Source of the DNA: Lycium barbarum | Taxonomy: Eukaryota > Streptophyta > Magnoliopsida > Solanales > Solanaceae | Direction: 5' to 3' | Length of the DNA: 64,000 nucleotides | Assembly: GCF_019175385.1 (NCBI RefSeq) | Contig: NC_083342.1 | Coordinates: forward strand, 120,838,376 to 120,902,375 | Shown here: one piece after another, positions 25,714-37,194 of the stretch | How the letters are laid out: every line of letters begins with the position of its first letter | How positions within the stretch are numbered: position 1 is the stretch's first letter | The notes under the pieces: model-generated | What the model was told of the DNA's origin: nothing | Database searches by the model: none | What the model saw: only the letters and a program-made list of their open reading frames with translations | Translations under genes and position numbers: made by a program

Positions 25714-25976
25714 GAGCCTGTTTGGATGGGCTTATCCCTATAAGTTGTTTGCAGCTTATAAGTTAAAAAAAATAAATTGCGGTAGTCTAACCTATTTTTT
25801 TTGGCTTATAAGTTATTTTTAGCTTATAAGCTGCTTTAGATAAGCTAAGTCAAATGAGCCCAATTATTTTTTTGAGCTTATTTTAAGCACAAAATGACTT
25901 TAAGCTGGCCAGCCAAACACTCAAAAAAACTGAAAACAGCTTATAAGCTAACTTATAAGCCAATCCAAACGGGCTC
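25714..25976. mobile_element. Tourist-like MITE, copy B (inverted relative to A and C)
   Basis: A 263-bp element with termini GAGCCTGTTTGGATGGGCTT and AAGCCAATCCAAACGGGCTC, flanked by TTA (25711-25713 and 25977-25979). The interior repeats CTTATAAG motifs in both orientations, as in copies A and C, so the whole element can fold back. Confidence 0.85.
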
Positions 25977-26116
25977 TTAATGGTGTCTCTATTATTTCAT
26001 TTTGTTTTAACATAAAGTTTTAAATATTCATTAGACTAATATTATGAAAATACGAATCTACAGTTTTAAACAATTGATTAGAGATAAAATTATCAGAAGA
26101 ATGGTATTAGTTATTG

Positions 26117-26368
26117 CTCCCTCAGTTTCAATTTTTTTTGTCATAATTATTATTTGGAGAATCAAAATATATTTTCTTTGATCATAATTTTATCAAATAT
26201 TTTGAATTATTAATTATTGTGATTTATAGTGTTCTTTATGTAGTTCCTGAATATGTAAATTTTATTTCAACAAAATTAAAAATTCTATATTAGATTTCAC
26301 ACCAAACATTAGTTAGTTTGACCTTTGTACTCCGAAATCTCAAGTAATCTAAATTGAAACGGAAGGAG
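26117..26368. mobile_element. Stowaway-like MITE, diverged
   Basis: Termini CTCCCTCAGTTTCAATTTTT and AAATTGAAACGGAAGGAG are inverted matches of Stowaway type. The flanking dinucleotides are no longer a clean TA pair, consistent with age. Confidence 0.6.
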
Positions 26369-26583
26369 GATAACATTTCTGAACCATCTAAAAATGAGGG
26401 TTTGCAATACAGATTCGAACAAAAGAGTTTTATTTTTTAGTGCCGGTTTCATTACAAGAATATACATAAGGCAGAGGATCTAGCAAGATTATAATATTAA
26501 ACTTTTATTGAGAAATGAAAATTTCACTACTACAGTGCATTATTTATTTATTTATTATATTTGTTCTATTACATATTCAAACG

Positions 26584-26877
26584 GTCGCAGTATCGCAAAT
26601 TACTTTCTTGTGCTCCGATTTGTGCTATTATCTGTTATTTCCTGTGCTTTGATTATCCTGTGGCATCTGTGTCGATTACATTATTTTATTTTATATTATT
26701 GCTTTTCCATGTCGTTTTGAATTTTTTAGCCTTATCCGACTTTTTTTATGCTTTATGCTTTTCTTGAGCCAAGGGTCTTTCGGAAACAGCCGTCCTACCT
26801 TGGTAGGAGTAAGGTCTGCGTACACTCTACCCTCCCCAGACCCCACGATGTGGGATTTCACTGGGTTGTTGTTGTTG
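26584..26877 (+). mobile_element. 5'-truncated LINE or SINE with TS-type tail and 17-bp target duplication
   Basis: The 294-bp insert ends with GAGCCAAGGGTCTTTCGGAA, a CTACCTTGGTAGG hairpin, GTCTGCGTACACTCTACCCT, GGGATTTCACTGGG and a TTG run, the known 3' tail of the tobacco TS SINE family and its partner LINE. A perfect 17-bp duplication TATTACATATTCAAACG flanks it (26567-26583 and 26878-26894). I see no tRNA-like A and B boxes at the 5' end, which favours a truncated LINE over a full SINE. Confidence 0.85.
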
Positions 26878-26984
26878 TATTACATATTCAAACGAGAAAA
26901 GAATGAATAACAAATTAGACAGAAGTTGTTCTCTAACTATTTAATTTAAATCCGAGAAACTAAGTGTCCCCTTATAAAACTAGA

Positions 26985-27270
26985 ATGTTAACACACTTTG
27001 TGAGTAACTGCAGTTCCAAAGAACACCACATTAAGAGAAATTTGATGTTAATTTGGAACTGCCAAAAATCAACTTATATCTATTAGAGGGAAAGTTGGAA
27101 ATAATTCTACAATTCCTAAGGGAGAGCTATATCAAATTGAATAGAGACTGGAACTGGACCAATTGGCCCATTTCATTCTTTTTAACAAGTGGGCTAGTCC
27201 ATAACAATGTCATTAAGCTTTTCACAACTTCAAACAAAGGAAGGAATTGCAACCAGTAGCCATTTTACCC
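26985..27270. repeat. Copy of a 304-bp repeat downstream of the SWEET genes
   Basis: Contains GCAGTTCCAAAGAACA, GAACTGCCAAAAATCAACTT, CAATTGGCCC and CAAACAAAGGAAGGAATTGC. Similar blocks occur at 45865-46128 and 46170-46440. No coding function is apparent. Confidence 0.75.
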
Positions 27271-27707
27271 GAGCAATTCAAGTTATATCTAAAGTATTTA
27301 GCTTGTAACAAGTGTGGACAAACTTCATTGCGTTGTTGCTCCTCCTCACTTTCCTTCTTCACACATCACATAAAAGTTCTGTGTTTTACGTATCGTGATA
27401 GGACTTATTGTTTCTGATTCAACAAAAATTGGGATCACCTTCAGTCTTGGAGGTATGAAATGTTGGAGTTATTTAAACTTCCAAGTCCGAGCTAATGTCA
27501 ACTTTAAATATTCAAGTTTGAAGTTAGGCTTGATAGTTCAAACTTCAGACATACAGGTCTAAAGTTGGGGAATGCCAAATCTAACTTCATACCTAAATTA
27601 TTTTAAGTCTGAAGTGCACAAGCAATACTAGAGATCACATTCCGCTTTGGCTGGATAAAAAAAAGGCTCTAAGACAAGAAATGATGGATCAGTTAATGAG
27701 TTATCCA

Positions 27708-28446
27708 TGTTGGGTTTTGGGCTTTTTCCTTTCCTATGTGGATAAATAAATACCCAACTTGGTCCAGCCCACTTATATTTTTTTGGCCCATACATTAAAA
27801 GACCTATTAAGTCTGATTTGGGGGCAAGTAACAGAGTGAGAAGGAGCCGCCTTTCAACAAAAATAGAGAGAGAGAGAGTTCAGATTTTTCCTTCCTAAAA
27901 ATCAGCTTGTGCAACCAAATTGTTTGGTCGATTCCCGCTTCGTTTCTTGTCCGATTGAGCTGATTTTTGGACAGCGTGTTCCTTTCATCTTAATCTTTGA
28001 TTGGGAACTGACAAAGGTGGATTTGGAGACCCGTAGCTCCATATTTTCATCAGTGAACAATAGCTGCGTTTTTGGTGACTTTCTTCCAATTTTCTCTTGT
28101 TTGATGGTTGTTCTTGTTGCTATTGTCGCTCCGCATTTGGCATTCATATTGTATCCATTTTGGAGAACTTTGTAACTCTTTCATTTGATATAGTAGAGCT
28201 TTTGGACCCGTGAATGTTTCCTCTTCACCTTGAAGGGGTTTTATCACGAAAATTTGGTGTCTCTTGCAATTGATTTATTTTGCTTGCTTTGCTATTTTGT
28301 TGTTAGTATAGTTGCTGTCCGGATTTCCATTTGTGCTAGTGTATATTGTCTTCTCTTGGTTCAAATAGTGTGGGAAGTTTTGACTTGGTATTTCTTCCCC
28401 TGTTACCTCGTCGTGCAATTTGGTTATTGTTTGTTTCTTCCCAACA
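27708..28446 (+). repeat. 5' LTR of the decayed copia element
   Basis: 739 bp, TG...CA termini with 5-bp terminal inverted repeats TGTTG/CAACA. Followed by AAG and then the tRNA-Met primer binding site. Confidence 0.9.
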
Positions 28447-28498
28447 AAGTGGTATCAGAGCTTGTGGTTGTATTTGGTTATGTTGATCGTCTATTTGA

Positions 28499-31400
28499 AT
28501 GATGGAGGAAAATATGAGCAAGATGATTTTTTTAAATGACAGTAATTATCATATTTGGAAAATCAAAATGAAAGATCTTCTATTTGTCAAGAAATTGCAT
28601 TTACCTGTGTTTGCTTCTAAGAAACCCGAGTCTATTGAAGATGAGGATTGAGAATTTGAGCACTTACAGATTTGTGTCTATATTAGACAATGGGTTGAAG
28701 ATAATGTTCGAAATCATATTGTGAATGAGACAAATGCTAAAAGTTTGTGGGAAAAGCTCGAGACATTATGAGCCCGTTTGGATTGGCTTATAAGTTGCTT
28801 ATAAGCTGTTTTCAGTTTTTTTGAGTGTTTGGCTGGCCAGCTTAAAGCCATTTTGTGCATAAAATAAACTCAAAAAAATAATTGGGCCCATTTGGTTTAG
28901 CTTATCTAAAGCAGCTTATAAGCTGAAAACAGCTTATAAGTCAAAAAAAAAAAAAAAGTTAGCCTACACCAATTTTTTTTTTTTTTTGGCTTATAAACTG
29001 CTTATTTTAAGCCCATCCAAACAGGCTTTATATGCTTCGAAGTCTGGCAATAATAAGTTGTTCCTACTGAAACAATTGATGAATATTAGATACAAAGAGG
29101 GCAGCCCTATTTCTGATCATATCAATGATTTTCAGGGTGTCCTTGATCAGCTGTCTGGAACGGGTGTCAAGTTTGATGAAGAAATACAGAGACTTTGGCT
29201 TCTTAATACTTTACTAGACTCTTGAGAAACCCTTCGAGTTTCTTTGACCGATTCTGCTCCTAATGATGGTGTAACTATGGAATATGCTAAGAGTGGTGTT
29301 TTGAATGAAGAGATGAGAAGAAGATCTCAAGCTTCATCTTCTTCAACTTCACACTCCGATGTTTTGGTTACTGAAGACAGCTGGAGAAGTAACTTCAGAG
29401 GTCAGAATGACAGAGGCAAAAGTAAAAGCAAGTCAAGATCCTCCAGGTACAAGAATCTTACATGTGACTATTGTCACTTGAAAGGGCACATCAAGAAACA
29501 TTGCTACAAGTTTAAGAGAGACCAAAAAAAGCAAAAGAAAGAAGACGATAATGAAAATCGTGTTGCTATTGTTGCTGAAAATGAACTTTTTGTTGCTTGT
29601 GGTAAAAATGATATCAATCTTGTTTGTGATGAGCCTACCTGGATTGTGGATTCAGGTGCCACTTCTCATGTCACGCCAAAAAAGAATTATTTTTTTCTTA
29701 TACTCCAGGTAATTTTGGAATGTTGCGAATGGGCAATGATAGTGAGGTGGAGGTGTTTGGCATTGGCACAATTTGCTTGAAAAGTAAGAATGGTTCGAGT
29801 TCGGTTCTTAACAATGTCAAGCATGCTTCAAATGTTCGTCTGAATTTAATTTCTGTAGGAAAGATTTATGATGAGGGTTATGATCAAACTGTTGGTGGTG
29901 GTCAGTGGAAGCTTCTTCGAGGTTCGATGGTTGTGGCTCAAGGTTACAAGATGTCTGACTTATACTTATTTCAAGGCTCCATTTGTGGTGACTCAGTAAA
30001 TCTGGTAGAGAATGATACTTCATCAGAGTTATGGCATAGAAGGCTGAGTCATATGAGTGAGAAGGGAATTGATAACTTGGCTAAGAAGAATTTGCTTTCT
30101 GGAGTGAAACAAGCAAAGTTAAAGAGATGTGTCCATTGCTTAGTCGGGAAACAAAAAAGAGTTTCCTTTCAGAGTCATTCGCCTTCAAAAAAGCATGATT
30201 TGCTGGAGTTGGTACATTCTAATTTGTGTGGTCCTTTTAAAGTAAGCTCTCGTGGTGGTGCACTTTAATTTGTGACTTTTATTGATGATCACTCTCGTGA
30301 ACTCTAGGTGTTTCCTTTGAAGTCCAAGGATCAAGTACTTGATGTGTTCAAGACTTTTCAAGCCTTGGTTGAGAGATAGACATGGAAGAAACTAAAATGC
30401 ATCCGCTCAGACAATGGTGGTGAATATATTGGTCTTTTTGATAATTATTGTAGACAGCAGGGTATTCGGCATCAGAAAAACTCCTCCAAAGACTCCTTAG
30501 TTAAATGGTTTAGCAGAGAGGATGAACAGAACTCTAGTTGAGAGGGTTAGATGTTTGCTTTCAGATGCTAAGTTGCCAGATTCATTTTGGACAGAAGCAC
30601 TTAATACTGCTGATTATGTTATCAATTTATCTCCTACTGCTGCTTTGGATGGTGATGTCCCTGATAGAGTTTTGTTTGGTAAGGATGTCTCTTATGCTCA
30701 GCTGAGAGTCTTCAGGTGTAAGGCCTTTGTGCATGTTCCTAAGGATGAGAGGTCAAAGCTGGAAGTTAAAACTAGGCAGTGTATCTTCATTGGTTATGAT
30801 CAAGACGAATTTGGCTATCGTTTCTATGATCCAGTTGAGAAGAAACTTGTTAGAAGTCGTGATGTTGTGTTCTTTGAAGAACAGACAATTAAAGATTTTG
30901 ACAAAGCTGAGAAGTTTGATTCTCAGAGCAATGAGAGCTTAGTTGATATTGACCCAGTTCCTGTGACTATTGCACCTGAAGAAAATCTTTAAAATAATGA
31001 AGATCAAGTTGATAATAAAGATAGTGATCATATTTAGAATGACCACCATGATGTTGTTGATGCTCTAGTGGAAGATGATGTGGTTGGCCAGCAACCAGCT
31101 ACTATTGATGCTCCAGAGAGTTCTCTCAGAAGATCTATTAGAGAGAAAGTACCTTCATCTCGTTATTCTCCCAATAAGTTTGTACTCTTGATTGACGGGG
31201 GAGAACCTGAAAGTTTTGATGAGGCCATGGATAGTGAAGAAAAATAAAGGTGGTTTGATTCTATGCAAGATGAGATTAAATCCTTGCATGATAATCATAC
31301 ATTTGATCTGGTAAAGCTTCCTAAAGACCGAAAAGCTTTGAAAAATATGTGGGTTTTCAAGGTGAAACATGAAGATAGTAACCCAGTTCCATGGTATGAG

Positions 31401-32766
31401 GCTAGATTGATTGTAAAGGGCTTTAATCAGAAGAAGGGAGTTGATTTTGATGAAATATTTTCTCCAGTTGTGAAGATGTCATCTATTCGGGTTGTTCTGG
31501 GCTTGGCTACAAGTCTAGATTTAGAGGTTGAGCAAATGGATGTTAAAACTGCTTTTCTCCATGGTGACTTAGATGAAGAAATTTATATGGAGCAGCCAAA
31601 AGGTTTTGAAGTCAAGGGTAAGGAGAATTATGTTTACAAATTGAAGAAGAGCTTGTATGGTTTAAAACAAGCTCCCAGGCAGTGGTACAGTAAGTTTGGT
31701 TCTTTTATGAGTCAACAGGGCTTCAAGAAGACTTCTTCAGATCATTGTGTTTTTGTACAAAAATTCTCTAATGATGACTTTATCATTCTATTGCTTTATG
31801 TTGATGACATGCTTATTGTTGGTCAAAATGCTTGTAGAATTCAGAAGTTGAAGCAAGAGTTGAATAAGTCTTTTGCTATGAAAAACTTGGGACCAGCAAG
31901 GCAGATTATTGGCATGTAGATTGTTCGTGACAGAAAGGCTAAGAAGTTGTGGTTATCACAAGAGAAGTACATTCAGAAAGTACTTCGCAGATTCAACATG
32001 GATAAAGCTAAGGTTGTCAAAACACCTTTAGCTATGCACTTCAAATTGAGCACGAAGCAGTGTCCTTCCAGTGATGTGAAAAGGAAGATATGAAGAAAGT
32101 TCCTTATGCTTCAGCCATTGGCAGTCTGATGTATGCGATGATTTGTACAAGACCTGATATTGCTCATGCCATTGGTGTTGTCAGCCATTTTCTTTCTAAT
32201 CGGGGAAGAGAGCATTGGAATGTTGTGAAGTGGATTATGAGATATCTTTGTGGCAGTTCTAGTCTGAGTTTGTGTTTTGTGACAGGAAAGCCTATTTTTT
32301 GTGGTTACACTGATTCAGATATGGCCGGTGATGTTGATACTCGTAAGTCTACTTCGGGCTACTTGATTACTTATGCAGGGGGAGCTGTGTCTTGGCAATT
32401 TAGGTTGCAAAAACGTGTTGCTCTATCTACTACAGAAGCTGAGCTTATAGCTGCCGTTGAAGCTTGTAAAGAGTTGCTTTAGATGAAGAGATTTATGGAG
32501 GAACTTTCTTTGCTCAAGAGAGGTATGTGCTTTACTGCGACAGTCAAAGTGCTATTCATCTTGGCAAAAACTCAACATTTCATGGTAGGTCAAAACATAT
32601 TGATGTGAGATACCATTGGATTAGAGATGTGTTGGATTCTAAGTTGCTTGAACTTGAGAAGATTCACACAGATGATAATGGTTCAGACATGATGACTAAA
32701 GCTTTTCCAAGAGAGAAGTTTGAAGAGTGTTGCATGATCGCCAGAATGGCGGTCTCCTCCACATAG
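28499..32766 (+). pseudogene. Copia gag-pol polyprotein remnant
   Basis: The reading frame starts with ATG at 28499 and is broken by stops (for example 28649, 29223, 30266, 30306, 30378), frameshifts (near 29690 and 30480) and the MITE at 28770-29028. Recognisable in order are the gag, a CCHC zinc knuckle (CDYCHLKGHIKKHC near 29464), protease DSGAT near 29650, integrase HHCC (WHRRLSHMSEKG near 30035) and SDNGGEY near 30409, reverse transcriptase with YVDDML near 31798, and RNase H ending near 32766. Order PR-INT-RT-RH is that of Ty1/copia. The sequence is close to the Tork/Tnt1 lineage. It cannot make a full polyprotein. Confidence 0.93.
28770..29028. mobile_element. Tourist-like MITE, copy C, inserted in copia gag
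   Basis: A 259-bp element with termini GAGCCCGTTTGGATTGGCTT and AAGCCCATCCAAACAGGCTT, flanked by TAT (28767-28769 and 29029-29031). The gag frame on the left continues in phase on the right once one TAT copy is discounted, which fixes both element borders to the base. Confidence 0.93.
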
Positions 32767-32782
32767 TCGAGAGGGGAAGAAT

Positions 32783-33520
32783 TGTTGGGTTTTGGGCTTT
32801 TTCCTTTCTTATGTGGACAAATAAATACCCAACTTGGTCCAGGCCACTTATATTTTTTCGGCCCATACATTAAAAGACCTATTAGGTCTGATTTGGGGGC
32901 AAGTAACAGAGTGAGAAAGAGCAGCCTTTCAACAAAAATAGAGAGAGAGAGTGCAGATTTTTCCTTCTTAAAAATCAGCCTGTGCAGCCAAATTGTTTGG
33001 TCGATTCCCGCTTCGTTTCTTGTCCGATTGAGCTGATTTTTGGACAGTGTGTTCCTTTCATCTTAATCTTTGATTGGGAACTGACAGAGGTGGATTTGGA
33101 GACCCGTAGCTCCAGATTTTCATCGTTGAACAGTAGCTGCGTTTTTGGGTGACTTTCTTCCAATTTTCTCTTGTTTGATGGTTGTTCTTGTTGTTATTGT
33201 TGCTCCGCATTTGGCATTCATATTGTAGTCATTTTGGAGAACTTTGTAACTCTCTCATTTGATATAATAGAGCTTTTGGACCCGTGGATGTTTGCTCTTC
33301 ACCTTGAAGGGGTTTTACCACATAAATTTGGTGTCTCTTGCAATTGATTTATTTTGCTTGCTTTGCTATTTTGTTGTTGGTATAGTTGCTGTCCGGATTC
33401 CCATTTGTGCTAGTGTATATTGTCTTCTCTTGGTTCAAATAGTGTGGGAAGTTTTGACTTGCTATTTCTTCCGCTGTTACCTCGTCGTGCAATTTGGTAA
33501 TTGTTTGTTTCTTCCCAACA
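32783..33520 (+). repeat. 3' LTR of the decayed copia element
   Basis: 738 bp, collinear with the 5' LTR with scattered substitutions. Preceded by the polypurine tract and followed by the ATCCA duplication. Confidence 0.9.
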
Positions 33521-34290
33521 ATCCACATTTCTAACCAAGAGAACGGGAGCTTGGTCACAGAGGGGAAGGGAAGAACCTCTATGATCCCTTTGGGATGAGA
33601 TTAAGGCGGATAGTGAGGCTGGTTTGGGGAAAAAAAAAGCTCTAGAGACGTAACCACCATCATATGAACATTGATTTTAAGAAGGTAGAAATAAAGGCCT
33701 AAAAGAATGAAATGCTAAAGTTGAATTAAACCTTATAAACATAACTACCAATTATTGATGCCAAATGGAAGGGTTAGGATGAATTTGGAAAGTTTGGAAC
33801 CAAAAACATGTCATAACCTGATTTAACCCCTTTTGTTTCTTAGAACAAATACAATAAATATAAACTCAAATGTACACGTACAAATACAAGTCACTACTAG
33901 TAATTAGTTATTTTTTTATGTGTATCCGCCATAAGTTATAACATTTCAGATAATTCATGTATTTAAGTGTGAATCTTTTTTGTAATAAATCAAAAAAGAA
34001 AACTAAAGTTCCGTAAAAGACAAGACCAAATGAAATAATACATGTTACCTTCAAAGAAGATAAGAAAAATGGTATCGCAAAAAATACCAACCTCTATCAG
34101 TTGGCCGTGAAACTAATTAAAACTCGCAGCGTTTTAAAATGAAATTAATGACGTACAAATACTTATTTATGTTTTCCAATTCTTGAAAACATTAATACAG
34201 AACCAAAACATAAAAGCAAGCAGGAATTCCATGTAACAGCTAGAAATGAAGTTATACATAATCTCTTTGCGTCAACCAATAATTAATATA

Positions 34291-34427
34291 CAAAAAAGGG
34301 TCAAAAATGCCTTTAAACTATAAGAAATTGAACAAAAAGGCCCTCCGTTAATTGTTTGATCCAAATACTAACAGAGGGCATTTTTGTTCAGTTTCGCATA
34401 GTTTAAGAACATTTTGACCCTTTTCCG
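34291..34427. mobile_element. Foldback MITE (Mutator-like), 137 bp, 3' flank of SWEET pseudogene
   Basis: Long inverted termini (about 43 bp) begin CAAAAAAGGGTCAAAAATGC and end ATTTTGACCCTTTTCCG. Flanks ATTAATATA (34282-34290) and ATTATTATA (34428-34436) form a 9-bp duplication with one mismatch. The element is absent at the matching place in unit B (about 47690), where the sequence runs straight through. Confidence 0.75.
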
Positions 34428-36612
34428 ATTATTATATTGACTGCATGTTTTTACTCTTGAGTTGAGCTGGAAGAAGGTGGCAGCAAGCATTCTGTTTGGT
34501 CTCCTTGTTCTAAATCTTCGACGAATTGCTTTGATGAATTAGAGTTCCGGTAAATGGCGTATATAACCAGCTGCACTGCTCCCAGTAACCATCCAATCCC
34601 ATTTGGTACCTATTGCATTATATATAGTTAATTAGTAGTAATTAAACTTAATTAGGTTATCCATATATAATTCTGTTGACAAATTAGCTTCCTGCGTGAA
34701 GCGTTTCAGTCATTGTACGTGTAGCGTTTGATAACATATTAAGCAGAGAAATTGCATTTAATTGGCGGAAGATCGATCCACATTTCTCATTAATTTGATT
34801 ATAATATCACCCAGCCATTTGTCCTTCTCTTTCTTTTTGAAATATGTTATTTCTCAATATCTTAAACACACTTTCATGTCTTAACTCTTAGCTTCCATGT
34901 ATTTAATAAAACTTGTGTATGAGTAGATGCTACTTCCCTTCTACAATATGCTTCTTTTTTTTCAAATCCAATTTGGATCTCTTAAGACATTTCCTATGCA
35001 ATTTTTTGTATATATGTTTTCTAGAAAATTGTCACATGTATCATTAATGACACACTGACGTTAATAGTACTGCATTATATCCTGAAAAAATTGTGTAGTA
35101 ACTTATAATTTACAAATACTAGATGTTATAATTTATCCAACCTGAAGGTAGCTGAAAAGAAAAGTCTTGTCTTTATTAGAACTGGCCTAATATCAAATTG
35201 ATTTATATATCGCTTCATCTAAATTGATTTCTCAATTAAACTTTTTGCATTATGCCCCAATATGTGGTTCTTTTGAATTTAAAATTTTCTTTATGCTCTT
35301 TTTTTCTTTCTAATACTTGATTATTTTCTGTGTTACAGTAATTGTTTGTCCTGCAAAAACGTGATGAGGATTTTACAGAATATATCTTCGGATTTTCTAT
35401 TAATAGAGAGATATTTTGATGAGGAAGATAACAGAAAACTTACTCCAAGAAACCAGTCACCCACAAGCACGGAGTACAAAGTCCAAATGCCACCGTTTAA
35501 GAAAAGGAAAAACGAGAGAAGAAATGGCATATACTCCACACTCTTGGTTGTCACCACTGTTTTCTGCAAAATCAGTAATCGGGGAAAAAAATGTAAAGAG
35601 TGGCTTTAGATAAAAGGAAGCCCAAATGAAAATGGATAATCTTTTTTGCTTTATAAATCCGGTATCTCAAAATCTAGGCTCATTTTCGAGTTTTGCACAT
35701 TGAGAGCCAATTAAGGGGAAGTGCTCCTCTATCAGGAGTTTCTCCATTCTCAAGGCTAGAATTCAAACATTTGGTTAAAAATAGATGAATCTTATCCATC
35801 TACCACACTGCTTCGTAGTATCGACTTAATTTATCAACTAAATACAAAGAATTGCAAGAGATTAATTATCACATGAACATAGAAGGTATACGTGTCTTCG
35901 TCTAGATTCAACAATGGGTTAAGGGCAGGTAGGCAGAGGGTGCCATTGACCCCCTTCGTTGAAAAATCATACTATGCAAATAGCCAAAATAGAATGTTTT
36001 TCATATATAGTAGTTGTTGAATGCACTTGCCATATTTTTTTTTTCCCTTGAATTCCCTTATTTGAAATTTTGGCTCCACCACTAGTTAAGGGTTTAGGCC
36101 GGATCTAATGCCTCAGGGTGGAACATTAGTGTATATATGTTCAGTACTTATTCCCCAACTCAGATCTCAACATCTAAATTTTGGTTATACTTCATTTAGA
36201 ACATAATTTAGGTAAAACAGAAGTATTTCACATTGCTTATGCTTTATAAAATTAGAAGAATTATGTTTGGAAAAGGGTCAAATTACCATAACACCGAGAG
36301 GGGAGATATACATAATGATATTTAGACCTGTGGACAGGAAACCAATAACGTTAATTCTCATCTGTCCATGTAAAAGAAAGTGCGCCAATAATAGAATTGT
36401 GGCTATAATGCCCACATTCAGAATCCCAACTAGGATGGCAGTCCTATTCTGTGAAAAAAGAACAACAAAACAGAAGAAAAAAAAAGATAAATAAGTTTCA
36501 ACTATATATCTTAGTTAACGAAATAATAATGCAGTTATTAGGAGCATTCCTTCTGAAATGTAATTGCTAAATTTATGAACACACTGGCTGATAAAAAGTG
36601 ACATGACCATTG

Positions 36613-37153
36613 TGTTAGGTGTGGAATTGGCCAAACAAGTCAATTCTTTTGTTCACATAGTCGTGATGTAAGCGCTTTCCTCATAATAGTTGTGATGTAA
36701 GGGCTTACCTCATCATAGGAAATTCATTCCTATAAATAGGTAGCTTATGGTTCATTTGTAAGACATCATTAAGATCATTTGCTATACACATCCCAAGAGA
36801 GAAAAAATCTAAGAGAAATACTCTTAGTGAAAGGCCTAAGTAAGAGAAGGTCTTTGAGAGAATTTTCTGTGGTAAAATTCTTGAGTGTAATTGGAATTGG
36901 GGTTGTGAGGTTGAGTGTTGTAAACACTTGTAATATTTCTTCTTTAATAAGATCTGCAGCAGCAACGTGGACGTAGCTCTCACATTGAGGGTGAACCACT
37001 ATAAATCTGTGTGTGCTATTTATTCTTCGCTTACATCACGGCGTAAGTAGGTTCTGTCTAAGGAGGTTGGTATTTAAGTGGTCCAGCTGTGACCCTCCAA
37101 TCTTTCCTGGGAACCTGCTTACAAAGGTCGGATTTGTGATTTAAATCCTAACA
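36613..37153 (+). repeat. 5' LTR of the young copia element, full length
   Basis: 541 bp. It includes a tandem 29-bp repeat (36663-36720), a TATA box at 36731 and the R/U5 part shared with the shorter 3' LTR. Confidence 0.95.
36663..36740 (+). promoter_or_regulatory. LTR promoter: duplicated GTGATGTAAG box and TATA box
   Basis: GTGATGTAAGCGCTTTCCTC and GTGATGTAAGGGCTTACCTC begin at 36663 and 36692, a 29-bp period. They are followed by TATAAATAGG at 36731-36740. TGATGTAAG resembles the TGACG/as-1-like boxes known in stress-induced plant LTRs such as those of tobacco elements; the activity here is inferred. The whole block is missing from the 3' LTR. Confidence 0.7.
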
Positions 37154-37194
37154 ACTGGTATCAAAGCAACAGGTTGTGTTGTGATTTAGAAACG

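Larger units (their letters stand above)
27708..33520 (+). mobile_element. Ty1/copia LTR retrotransposon (Tork/Tnt1-like), decayed, with target duplication
   Basis: LTRs are 27708-28446 (739 bp) and 32783-33520 (738 bp), starting TGTTGGGTTTTGGG and ending TTCTTCCCAACA. The target duplication is ATCCA (27703-27707 and 33521-33525). A primer binding site TGGTATCAGAGC (28450-28461), complementary to initiator-Met tRNA, follows the 5' LTR, and a purine tract GAGAGGGGAAGAA precedes the 3' LTR. The coding part is a pseudogene and is interrupted by a MITE. The LTRs differ at numerous positions by eye, so it is older than the copia element at 36613. The empty site is preserved in unit B near 46880. 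Confidence 0.95.

Noticed and set aside
33000..33012. GGTCGATTCCCGC resembling a tRNA T-arm
   Set aside because: It occurs in both LTRs of the decayed copia element and no tRNA cloverleaf can be formed around it.
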